DNA from: Parabacteroides sp. AM08-6
GTDB lineage: Bacteria > Bacteroidota > Bacteroidia > Bacteroidales > Tannerellaceae
Direction: 5' to 3'
Length of the DNA stretch: 57,738 nt
Assembly: GCF_003473295.1 (NCBI RefSeq)
Contig: NZ_QRMP01000024.1
Span: 1 to 57,738 of the forward strand
Shown piece after piece: positions 45,522 to 52,661 of the stretch. Position 1 is the first letter of the stretch, and the number at the start of each line of letters is the position of its first letter. The translations under genes and the position numbers were made by a program. The notes under the pieces are model-generated. The model was not told where the DNA came from, did no database searches, and saw nothing but the letters and a program-made list of their open reading frames with translations.

Positions 45522-46037
45522 ATGACAAAATTACAACTGTTAGCAACGTTATTAGCACTGGTAGTCTTGGCTTTACTCGGCTCCTGCAGTAGCGATGATT
45601 ATACAGAACCCGATATATTTAAAGTTACTCCCGACGTACGTACCCGTATCAATACCGGCACGAGAATGGTTTCGCGTTCAGAAAAGAACGCATTCAATGA
45701 GAAATTCACCGCATTCCTCAACAAATGCGACGAAATGGGGCCGGAATACACGCCATACCAATACATGGAGACAGAAGAATATAAGGAACTGAAAGAGCAG
45801 ATACTAACTTCATCTCCCGCTTCCTGCTATCTGCTAATGGACAGATACCTGAAACGGGAGCCACACTTCTTCTCTTTCATCCTGAATGATTTAATTGAAA
45901 CAGCCTATCCTGAGACGATTGAGAAGATTGCAGAACGGATGAAATCATCTACAACTGTGACTACCGTACAGGAGAGCATGGAGTTTTATCCGCAGGTTTG
46001 CCTTGAAACCTGGTTGGATACAATCGAAAAACCTTGA
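45522..46037 (+). CDS. Small lipoprotein of unknown function
   Basis: A 171-residue lipoprotein. MTKLQLLATLLALVVLALLGSC gives a signal with lipobox LLGSC (Cys 22), then the usual acidic SSDDYTEP spacer. The mature part is helical and charged with FNEKFTAFLNKCDEMGPEYTPYQYM and a C-terminal FYPQVCLETWLDTIEKP. No family recognised. It follows permease 5 by 121 nt with no clear promoter, so may be co-expressed with it. Its stop codon directly abuts that of the convergent peptidase gene (46037/46038). Confidence 0.7.
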   Translation: MTKLQLLATLLALVVLALLGSCSSDDYTEPDIFKVTPDVRTRINTGTRMVSRSEKNAFNEKFTAFLNKCDEMGPEYTPYQYMETEEYKELKEQILTSSPASCYLLMDRYLKREPHFFSFILNDLIETAYPETIEKIAERMKSSTTVTTVQESMEFYPQVCLETWLDTIEKP

Positions 46038-48161
46038 TTATTCCCATTCGGGCGGCTCTTGGTTTAACAGATTCTTCACGAAGAAATCATACATACGATG
46101 CATCTCGAAAGGACCACCCAGATTATGCGTCTTACCCGGCAGATAAAGTTGTTCAAAATTTTTGTTTGCTTTCATCAGCGCACTCACCACTTGTAGAGTT
46201 GAAGCGGGGTCGACATTGTCATCCAGTTCTCCGTTGATAAGCAATAATTTTCCTTTCAACCGCCAAGCATTGTCCACATTCGAGGAAGCACTATACGATT
46301 CATCTACCGGATACCCCATCCATTGTTCGTTCCACCAGACTTTATCCATCCGGTTATCATGGCAACCGCAAAGAGCCACTGCCGCCTTATAAAAATCAGG
46401 ATGAAAAAGCAATGCTGCCATTGCATTTTGTCCGCCCGCCGACCATCCGTAAATGCCGACACGTGTCGTATCCATATACGGATATTTGGCAGCAGCAGCT
46501 TTTATCCAAGCAATACGGTCCGGAAACCCGGCGTCTTTCAGATTTTTCCAGCAAACATCATGGAAAGCTTTCGAACGGTTGGATGTTCCCATCCCATCAA
46601 TCGACACAACAATAAAGCCCAATTCTGCCAGTTTTGAAATCAAATGGTTAGCCGGCCTGAAATCTTTATCAACATGCGAATCGTGCGGACCGGCATAAAT
46701 CATCTCTACCACCGGGTATGATTTGGAGCTATCGAAATGGCTCGGCCGGTGAATGTTCCCCCAAATATCAGTCTTTCCGTCACGGCCTTTGGCACAGAAA
46801 ACTTCAGGCATTTGCCAACTTTCCTTTTCAAGAGTGGAAATGTCGCACTTCTGTAAAACGGCAATCAACGAAGCATCCGCAGTTCGTTTCAGTTGACTGA
46901 CTGCAGGAAAATCCGGACGGGAATAAACATCTGTAAAATATTTGCGGTCAACCGAAAAAGAAACATGGTGATTACCATTCTCCGGTGTCATATCCAGAAA
47001 TCCCGTACCATCCAGGTTGATGCGGCAATAGTGCAGATTGTAAGGGTCTTCCCCTTCATTAAACCCGGAAGCGGTAAAGTAAACCGTCCGGTTCGCCTCA
47101 TCCACGAAATCAACCTGACGAACCACCCATTCTCCGCGGGTCACTTGTTGCTTTACCTTTCCGGAACCACCATCAATCAGATATAAGTGGCGCCAACCAT
47201 CCCGTTCAGATACCCAGAGTAGTTCTTTTCCATCATTCAAATCATAACGGAAATTCTGATTATAATGGATGAAAGTTTTTGCTCTTTCATCGACAAGAAG
47301 GCGGATAACACCATCCAGCGCACTTACTTCAGCCACCACATAACGCTGATGTCCACGCTGATTAAACTCAAAAGTAAAAGCGCGGCTATCTTTTCGCCAT
47401 CCCGTCAAGTAAAGAGCATATTGGTTTTCGAAAGCATCCGTATCAAGCGTAATCTGTTTACGCGTTTCCATATCAAAAAGAACAGGCAGGGAGACAGGTA
47501 AAACATCGCCCGGTTTTGCATAATTCCTCCATTGGAGAATCGGTTGTTTCTGGCTTTCCGGACTCGACTCAATCAGGGGGATACGACGTTCGGTCACCTC
47601 ACGGACCTTTACCGTTGCCAACTTTTTCGAATCGGGCGACCAGATTATCGAATAGGCATCATACCGCAAGTTGGTCGTACCGTCCATCGTCAGGGCTATT
47701 TCCTCTTTTTTTTCTGAATTCGATGCCACATAAAGATTATTATCTTTTATATAAGCTTTCCATTGATTATCCGGCGAAACAACAGGTTCCGGCGTTCTGC
47801 CTCCCCACCAACGGTCATTTTTCTTTTCATCTTCTTTCAGGAAAAACTCCGCCAAATGTTTGTTTTTGCCTGTAAAGAATGCAGCCAGTTTCTTTTTATC
47901 CGCAGCACGTTGCTGTTTCCCGTTTTCAGCATTCACGAGATAAAAGAAATCGCCCTCTTTTTCATGATTTCTATACCAGAAATAGTGGGAACTGTCCACC
48001 CATTCAGGGCGGATAGCCTGTGAATAAACACGTTCGGAACAGTTCAGGAACGTATCGATACGCAAATAATCGGCACGTGTCACTTGTGCCGAAAGTTCAA
48101 CTACTGCCGTCCACAAAGTCAACAGGCAAAAAGTACGGATAAGTACGGTTGCTATTTTCAT
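46038..48161 (-). CDS. S9 family (DPP IV-like) secreted serine peptidase
   Basis: A 707-residue prolyl-oligopeptidase-family enzyme with a signal peptide (MKIATVLIRTFCLLTLWTAVVELSAQ), likely periplasmic. An N-terminal beta-propeller (about 60-470; for example YSIIWSPDSKKLATVKVREVTERRIPLIESSP) is followed by the alpha/beta-hydrolase domain with GIYGWSAGGQNAM (S574), the acidic residue in NGELDDNVDP (D648) and the histidine in LPGKTHNLGG (H679). Such enzymes remove X-Pro or similar dipeptides from peptide N-termini. The nucleophile motif is GWSAGG where most DPP IV proteins have GWSYGG, and the double-Glu motif was not confirmed, so substrate choice is open. It sits on the opposite strand between permease 5/lipoprotein and the ATPase. 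Confidence 0.85.
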   Translation of the reverse strand: MKIATVLIRTFCLLTLWTAVVELSAQVTRADYLRIDTFLNCSERVYSQAIRPEWVDSSHYFWYRNHEKEGDFFYLVNAENGKQQRAADKKKLAAFFTGKNKHLAEFFLKEDEKKNDRWWGGRTPEPVVSPDNQWKAYIKDNNLYVASNSEKKEEIALTMDGTTNLRYDAYSIIWSPDSKKLATVKVREVTERRIPLIESSPESQKQPILQWRNYAKPGDVLPVSLPVLFDMETRKQITLDTDAFENQYALYLTGWRKDSRAFTFEFNQRGHQRYVVAEVSALDGVIRLLVDERAKTFIHYNQNFRYDLNDGKELLWVSERDGWRHLYLIDGGSGKVKQQVTRGEWVVRQVDFVDEANRTVYFTASGFNEGEDPYNLHYCRINLDGTGFLDMTPENGNHHVSFSVDRKYFTDVYSRPDFPAVSQLKRTADASLIAVLQKCDISTLEKESWQMPEVFCAKGRDGKTDIWGNIHRPSHFDSSKSYPVVEMIYAGPHDSHVDKDFRPANHLISKLAELGFIVVSIDGMGTSNRSKAFHDVCWKNLKDAGFPDRIAWIKAAAAKYPYMDTTRVGIYGWSAGGQNAMAALLFHPDFYKAAVALCGCHDNRMDKVWWNEQWMGYPVDESYSASSNVDNAWRLKGKLLLINGELDDNVDPASTLQVVSALMKANKNFEQLYLPGKTHNLGGPFEMHRMYDFFVKNLLNQEPPEWE

Positions 48162-48502
48162 AATAAAAAGCTATTAAAATACATTGTTTTTTTATTTCTT
48201 ATTGCTCTATCCACCAATCTATCATTTTACGGGCTAAACTGAGCTTACGAGGTAACTCAGGCAAATTGTCTTTCGTAAAAAATGAAGCAGCAACTGGTCA
48301 TTATGGAAAACGAACCAATAACAAGAGACTTTATTAAGTGTATTCATACGTATTATTCTTTAGCAACCGCAAATTTAAACAAATATCTCTTTCGACAAAT
48401 CTTTTCCGCACCTCTATTTTTATCAAACCGTACGGTACTTTTTCTAAAATACTACCGTACGTTTTGATATTTCATACTATTAAATCCGGAGAAAAGAAAG
48501 TA
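48162..48502. other. AT-rich intergenic region, no gene supported
   Basis: Between the S9 peptidase start and the activator sites of the ABC ATPase. The minus strand holds an open stretch of 32 codons (48199-48297) ending LARKMIDWWIEQ, which looks protein-like but has no start codon, so it may be a gene fragment. A small plus-strand frame beginning near 48282 has no supporting features. Confidence 0.4.
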
Positions 48503-48539
48503 TGTGCGTTTCCGAACCATCAATGTGCGCATTTGCACG
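48503..48539 (+). promoter_or_regulatory. Paired upstream activator sites of the ABC ATPase
   Basis: TGTGCG-TTTC-CGAACC (48503-48518) and TGTGCG-CATT-TGCACG (48524-48539), starts 21 bp apart, with the second site 71 bp before the -24 GG. The best-preserved of the three pairs. Confidence 0.75.
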
Positions 48540-48593
48540 AAGAAAGATACGTATAAAAACAATAAATATAAGTATATCAATTATTTACATAAT

Positions 48594-48609
48594 TGGCACG
48601 GCTTTTGTT
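48594..48609 (+). promoter_or_regulatory. Sigma-54 promoter of the ABC ATPase
   Basis: TGGCACG-GCTT-TTGTT: GG at 48595-48596 and GT at 48607-48608, 10 bp between, a near-consensus -24/-12 promoter. The predicted start near 48620 leaves a 27-nt leader. A TTG inside it opens the reading frame but is not the start codon. Confidence 0.8.
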
Positions 48610-48646
48610 TATTTATTTACATTATTCAAAAAAACATCTCACACTT

Positions 48647-49321
48647 ATGATTAAAACTGTTGAATTAGAAAAAATCTTTCGTACGGAGGAAGTCGAGACG
48701 CTGGCCCTGAACAAGGTCAGTATAGAAGTAAAAGAAGGCGAGTTTGTTGCCATCATGGGGCCGTCCGGTTGCGGAAAATCTACCCTGTTGAATATATTGG
48801 GATTGCTGGATAATCCGACATCGGGCGAATATTACCTGAATGGAACCGAAGTATCCAAATACACGGAAGCACAACGTACCAAACTACGGAAAGGTATCAT
48901 CGGTTTCGTATTCCAGAGTTTCAACCTGATTGACGAACTGAATGTTTACGAAAATATCGAGTTGCCATTACTTTATATGGGTGTATCGGCATCCGAACGC
49001 AAGAAAAAGGTTCAGGAAGCAATGGAACGAATGGCCATCGTACATCGTGAAAAACACTTCCCGCAACAACTATCCGGAGGTCAGCAGCAACGTGTAGCGA
49101 TTGCCCGCGCGGTGGTAGCCAACCCGAAACTAATCCTTGCCGATGAGCCGACCGGTAATCTGGACAGTAAAAACGGTCAGGAAGTGATGAATTTGCTTAG
49201 CGAACTGAACAAAGAAGGAACTACAATCGTAATGGTAACCCACAGCCAGCATGATGCCGGTTATGCTTCCCGCATCATTAATCTGTTCGATGGACAGGTG
49301 GTGACCGAAACAATCGTATAA
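48647..49321 (+). CDS. ABC transporter ATP-binding protein (MacB/LolD type)
   Basis: A 224-residue cytosolic ATPase. [25 protein letters not shown] is the usual start of the LolD/MacB group. Walker [10 protein letters not shown] (about 38-46), Q-loop in [22 protein letters not shown], signature [14 protein letters not shown] (about 141-154), Walker [13 protein letters not shown] (about 161-172) and the switch histidine in [12 protein letters not shown] are all present, so it should be active. ATG 48647 is chosen because the upstream TTG at 48593 is part of the sigma-54 promoter. It is the only ATPase in the window and, through its matching control region, the natural partner of the five permeases. 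Confidence 0.94.
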   Translation: MIKTVELEKIFRTEEVETLALNKVSIEVKEGEFVAIMGPSGCGKSTLLNILGLLDNPTSGEYYLNGTEVSKYTEAQRTKLRKGIIGFVFQSFNLIDELNVYENIELPLLYMGVSASERKKKVQEAMERMAIVHREKHFPQQLSGGQQQRVAIARAVVANPKLILADEPTGNLDSKNGQEVMNLLSELNKEGTTIVMVTHSQHDAGYASRIINLFDGQVVTETIV

Positions 49322-49345
49322 AACAACCGGTATAAAATATAAAAA

Positions 49346-49394
49346 TTGTTAGACAACTTCAGATAGTTAAAACCCTATCGAAGCTGTCTAACAA
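49346..49394 (+). terminator. Long stem-loop after the ABC ATPase
   Basis: TTGTTAGACA (49346-49355) pairs with TGTCTAACAA (49385-49394), then CTTC/GAAG-type and GATAG/CTATC inner pairs, giving about 19 bp with a bulge, a mismatch and an 8-nt loop. No T-run follows, so it may be an mRNA 3' stabiliser or a factor-dependent terminator. Confidence 0.5.
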
Positions 49395-49428
49395 ATAATA
49401 TATACCTTCCGCCACAAAAAGAAACACC

Positions 49429-49503
49429 ATGAAGCAACTAATCTTATTTCTGGCAATGTTCTTTTGCGGCGTAATGTTATATGCAGAAGAAAAAGTGAAC
49501 TGA
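49429..49503 (+). CDS. Signal-peptide-only micro-ORF
   Basis: ATG 49429 to TGA 49503 encodes 24 residues: a complete signal-peptide-like stretch (MKQLILFLAMFFCGVMLYAE) followed by EKVN and stop. Seventeen nucleotides separate it from the FGE-type gene. It may be a leader peptide coupled to that gene, a true small membrane peptide, or the start of a gene lost by nonsense mutation and deletion. Confidence 0.4.
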   Translation: MKQLILFLAMFFCGVMLYAEEKVN

Positions 49504-49520
49504 ATAAATAATGATAGTTT

Positions 49521-51221
49521 ATGCTTAAACCGCTGCTTATCATATTGTTCACAGGAATCAGCTTTTTACTGGCCGCAGACAACCAGTATGTGATAGAAGC
49601 GCACATACGGGATGTCAAAAACGGAACTCTATTTTTCCTGAAACAATTTGACACGCAACGGGTCATCAATGCCGAGCGGATAGAGAACGGGCGAATCTTA
49701 ATGCACGGAACCCTATCCGACACCCCTCAACATCTCTGGCTATGTACAACCATTAACGATGAATTTTACTACTGCGACCTGCTGATTGACATAGACACCC
49801 TCCGGATAGACGGAAGTATCCATGACTTTCCCAACGGATTACATTTCGAAGGAGCTGCCACACATATGGGATATGCCGGATATCTGGAACAAACACATGG
49901 CATTTCTCAAAAAATAGACAGTCTGAATAAAGTGTTGGCACATTTACATACCATTTCAACAGGAAACAAGGAATACAACAAACACATCTCATCCGGCAAC
50001 TATGAACTGGACGAAGAAATCGAATTAAATAAGTTAACGGCAATCCGCGATTCGCTTCGTATCCTGTTCATCAAAAACAATATGGATAAATATGCCGGAC
50101 AGTTTTTATTGACCCGTATCATGAAGAAATTACCGATAGACACGCTACAGCAATACTATCGTCTCATTCCGGTCGAAATGAAGAAAACTAAGTTTACCCG
50201 CCAAATCAGCAATCAGATTAACCCTTATGCCGATAATTCCATCCGGCAAGCAGACGAATTGCTCCGGCTGGAAGGAAAACCGGCCGAAATACTCAAATAT
50301 ACCGAAGAAGCACTAAAACTGTATGAAGAAGGAGTCCGTCTCGACCCGGATAGAACCGACGGATATATGGCATTAGCAACTTTGTACGAACGCCTTTTTC
50401 CGATTAGGGGAGAGGAAGCATACGATATATCGATGAAGTATCTACAACTGTTTATCGACAGTAACATACAGGAGGCAGAACGGACGGAAGCCAATAAACT
50501 GATGGATAAAATCAAATTCAAGAAATGGCTGATTGCTCACACCATTCCCGAAATGGTAAACATAAAAGGAGGAACGTTCACGATGGGGTCCACCTATAAA
50601 GAGGATAACAATCCGCTTCATGAAGTGACTGTCGGCAGCTTTGCCATCAGTCGTTATGAAATTACGAATTACCAATTTGCCCATTTTCTGGAAGCCTACG
50701 GAAGTCAGACTGTACAAGAAGGAGAATATGCGGGAGAACCGCTTTATTATGCCTGCAACTGGGGAATAGAAAAAGGGAAACCGGTAGACGGATACGAAGT
50801 ATATCCGGCAATCTATATCACCTGGTATGGCGCTCAGGAATATTGCAAATGGGCCGGTGGCCGATTGCCTACCGAAGAAGAATGGGAATTTGCGGCCAGA
50901 GGCGGTATACACGGTCGTCCGGGCAATTTGTATAGCGGAGGGATGGAACTGGACAGTTTGGGATGGTATGCCGGAAACTCCGGAGGAAAACCTCATCCTA
51001 TCGGGACCAAAAAGCCGAATGAACTGGGTCTTTATGACATGAGCGGCAACGTTTGGGAATGGTGTTCCGACAATTTCGATAATGAAGGAAGACATTATGC
51101 CGTTGTACGCGGCGGAACTTGGTTCAATGAACGGGCTATTTGTCGTCCGACCTGCCGTTATTTCATTTACCCGAACAGCAAACATTTCAACAACGGTTTC
51201 CGGCTGGTCAAAGATTTATAA
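49521..51221 (+). CDS. DUF4369-like / FGE-sulfatase (SUMF1) fusion protein
   Basis: A 566-residue exported protein. Signal peptide MLKPLLIILFTGISFLLA, then a DUF4369-like domain (about 22-110: YVIEAHIRDVKNGTLFFLKQFDTQRVINAERI), a helical middle with one TPR-like pair (about 250-320: LRLEGKPAEILKYTEEALKLYEEGVRLDPDR), and a formylglycine-generating-enzyme-type domain from about 340 (IPEMVNIKGGTFTMGSTYK, RYEITNYQFAHFLEAY, YITWYGAQEYCKWAGGRLPTEEEWEFAARGG, LYDMSGNVWEWCSD, RGGTWFNERAICRPTC, NGFRLVKDL). The C-x3-C near the end does not match the Cys spacing of classical FGE, so enzymatic activity is doubtful; many such domains only bind. It converges on the acyltransferase gene, sharing the TTATAA stop hexamer. 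Confidence 0.78.
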   Translation: MLKPLLIILFTGISFLLAADNQYVIEAHIRDVKNGTLFFLKQFDTQRVINAERIENGRILMHGTLSDTPQHLWLCTTINDEFYYCDLLIDIDTLRIDGSIHDFPNGLHFEGAATHMGYAGYLEQTHGISQKIDSLNKVLAHLHTISTGNKEYNKHISSGNYELDEEIELNKLTAIRDSLRILFIKNNMDKYAGQFLLTRIMKKLPIDTLQQYYRLIPVEMKKTKFTRQISNQINPYADNSIRQADELLRLEGKPAEILKYTEEALKLYEEGVRLDPDRTDGYMALATLYERLFPIRGEEAYDISMKYLQLFIDSNIQEAERTEANKLMDKIKFKKWLIAHTIPEMVNIKGGTFTMGSTYKEDNNPLHEVTVGSFAISRYEITNYQFAHFLEAYGSQTVQEGEYAGEPLYYACNWGIEKGKPVDGYEVYPAIYITWYGAQEYCKWAGGRLPTEEEWEFAARGGIHGRPGNLYSGGMELDSLGWYAGNSGGKPHPIGTKKPNELGLYDMSGNVWEWCSDNFDNEGRHYAVVRGGTWFNERAICRPTCRYFIYPNSKHFNNGFRLVKDL

Positions 51222-52312
51222 ACCTGTAGCTTTCCGCAACAGTATCTTTCCGACTATTTTATAAAAGAACGAAAGGAGGAAATTATAGACCTTCAGAACA
51301 TACAAATTAACAAACAACAGAAAGAAAAAGCCTATCGGGACATAAATAATCTTGAGAAACAAGCTATCCGCTATATAACCGTTTAGATTGAAACAATATT
51401 TGATGCCATATATGATTGCCGTCGAGAAGGGATGAACCAGATAAATCGCATAGCCGTCTTTCCCGTAGGCATCTATATATTTGCGCACTCCTGCGAACCG
51501 TTTATACAATATGACAACCACTTTCTGCATCAAATGTCCCCCTATTCCCAATACCAGCATGCAATAAGAAACAAATAATAAATTCGGCGGAAATTTGTTT
51601 AACTGCATATTAAACGAATAGCCTCCGAGAAACAGGGCATATCCCATATACAGGGCAGACGCAAGCATACAAACCAGATTCTGCCGTTTTATATCCTGTT
51701 TATAATACATGCCCCATACGGCAAACAACATATAGACAATCACCATTTTTATTAATTCGGGAGCGTCTGTTGCACAAAACATCAATAAGACAAAAAGCCC
51801 GTAAAAAAGAATAAAAGGAAAATGATACTTTTTGATGCATTTAAATAAAAACGGAAAACAAAAGCAGATAAGTAAATAAGGCAATATAAACCAAATATGA
51901 GAAAATATCCGGGGAACGGGAGGCGGAGTAAAAAACAGATACAACAAAAAATCATCCCACGGTATCAAATATCCTTTTTTGAAAAAGAAGGCCAACACGA
52001 TAGGAAAACAAAACAAGGCATATTCCCAGTAAGGGACAGCTACCCTTTTTATTCTCGACCATACATATTCCGCATACCTCTTGGTTGACGACAAAGAAAA
52101 AGAAGCACCCGCGATATAGAAAACAACAGGCATTTCTATTAAAATGCCTGATATACAAGTACTTGTATATCAGGCATTTCTATTAAAATGCCTGATATAC
52201 AAGTACTTGTATAAATCCCAACACTTAGCCCTTCCCAATACATCAAATGAATAAAACAGGTGATGTATATCATAATAGCTCCCCTGTAAATGTCGAGGTT
52301 TTTATCTCTCAT
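51216..52312 (-). pseudogene. Acyltransferase-3 family gene split by a 44-bp tandem duplication
   Basis: The N-terminal part starts at ATG 52312 (MRDKNLDIYRGAIMIYITCF, the usual opening of Bacteroidota acyltransferase-3 proteins) and runs out of frame near 52170. The rest is open from 52133 (MPVVFYIAGASFSLSSTKRYAEY) to the stop at 51216, with about nine TM helices and FSHIWFILPYLL and YLVHPFSTAIIYGIKYC. The two frames are offset by 287 nt; subtracting the 44-bp repeat leaves 243, a multiple of 3. Removing one copy restores ...CISGILIEMPVVFYIAG. As read, no full protein can be made; a 305-residue product lacking TM1 could arise from 52133. Intact relatives O-acylate surface glycans or other cell-surface substrates. 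Confidence 0.85.
52127..52213. repeat. 44-bp tandem duplication inside the acyltransferase gene
   Basis: Two copies (52127-52169 and 52171-52213) are identical over 43 bp with period 44. Each unit contains two inverted repeats: CAGGCATTT/AAATGCCTG around CTATTA, and the perfect 20-bp palindrome ATATACAAGTACTTGTATAT. The duplication shifts the reading frame by 2. Confidence 0.95.
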
Positions 52313-52463
52313 CTTCTTTATCTTAATTCTACCAGATTGCAAATATACTTTTTCCATTTGACAAAAAAAATGTAATATTGCATACGGTAACAATCCGATA
52401 ATTATGTCTTCATCGCCCAACTGAAGAAATAGATTTCTATCTTACACATTTACACATAAGACT

Positions 52464-52518
52464 TTTTCATCCTGTAGTAGTTGACTTCCTCAAAAAGAGG
52501 ACTACTACAGGATGAAAA
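52464..52518. terminator. 18-bp perfect-arm hairpin
   Basis: TTTTCATCCTGTAGTAGT (52464-52481) is the exact reverse complement of 52501-52518. An inner CCTC/GAGG pair and loop AAAAA follow after a 6-nt bulge. It lies between the divergent acyltransferase and beta-propeller genes; A/T flanks would let it stop transcription from either side. No other gene is seen in 52313-52661. Confidence 0.55.
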
Positions 52519-52661
52519 CAAATAACACTTACCTCTCCCTAAACAAACTATTATACAAAAACATACGAAACGCACATTTCCTTACGAAAAACAAATAATA
52601 AGTTTGCTTTTAACAAACTAAATCCCGTTATTTGCATCTAAACAATTTAATACAAATATGT

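Noticed and set aside
48199..48297. Minus-strand open stretch ending LARKMIDWWIEQ
   Set aside because: Protein-like but no start codon and only 32 codons; noted as a possible fragment, not called as a gene.
48282..48467. 61-codon plus-strand frame upstream of the ATPase
   Set aside because: Aromatic-rich, no recognisable motif and no ribosome site; lies in AT-rich control DNA.
48593..48646. TTG at 48593 as start of the ABC ATPase
   Set aside because: It lies in the -24 box of the sigma-54 promoter and upstream of the predicted transcription start; ATG 48647 gives the normal family start.
52566..52585. ACGCACATTTCC upstream of the propeller lipoprotein as another activator site
   Set aside because: Only one half-site matches, no second site at 21 bp, and no -24/-12 box nearby.
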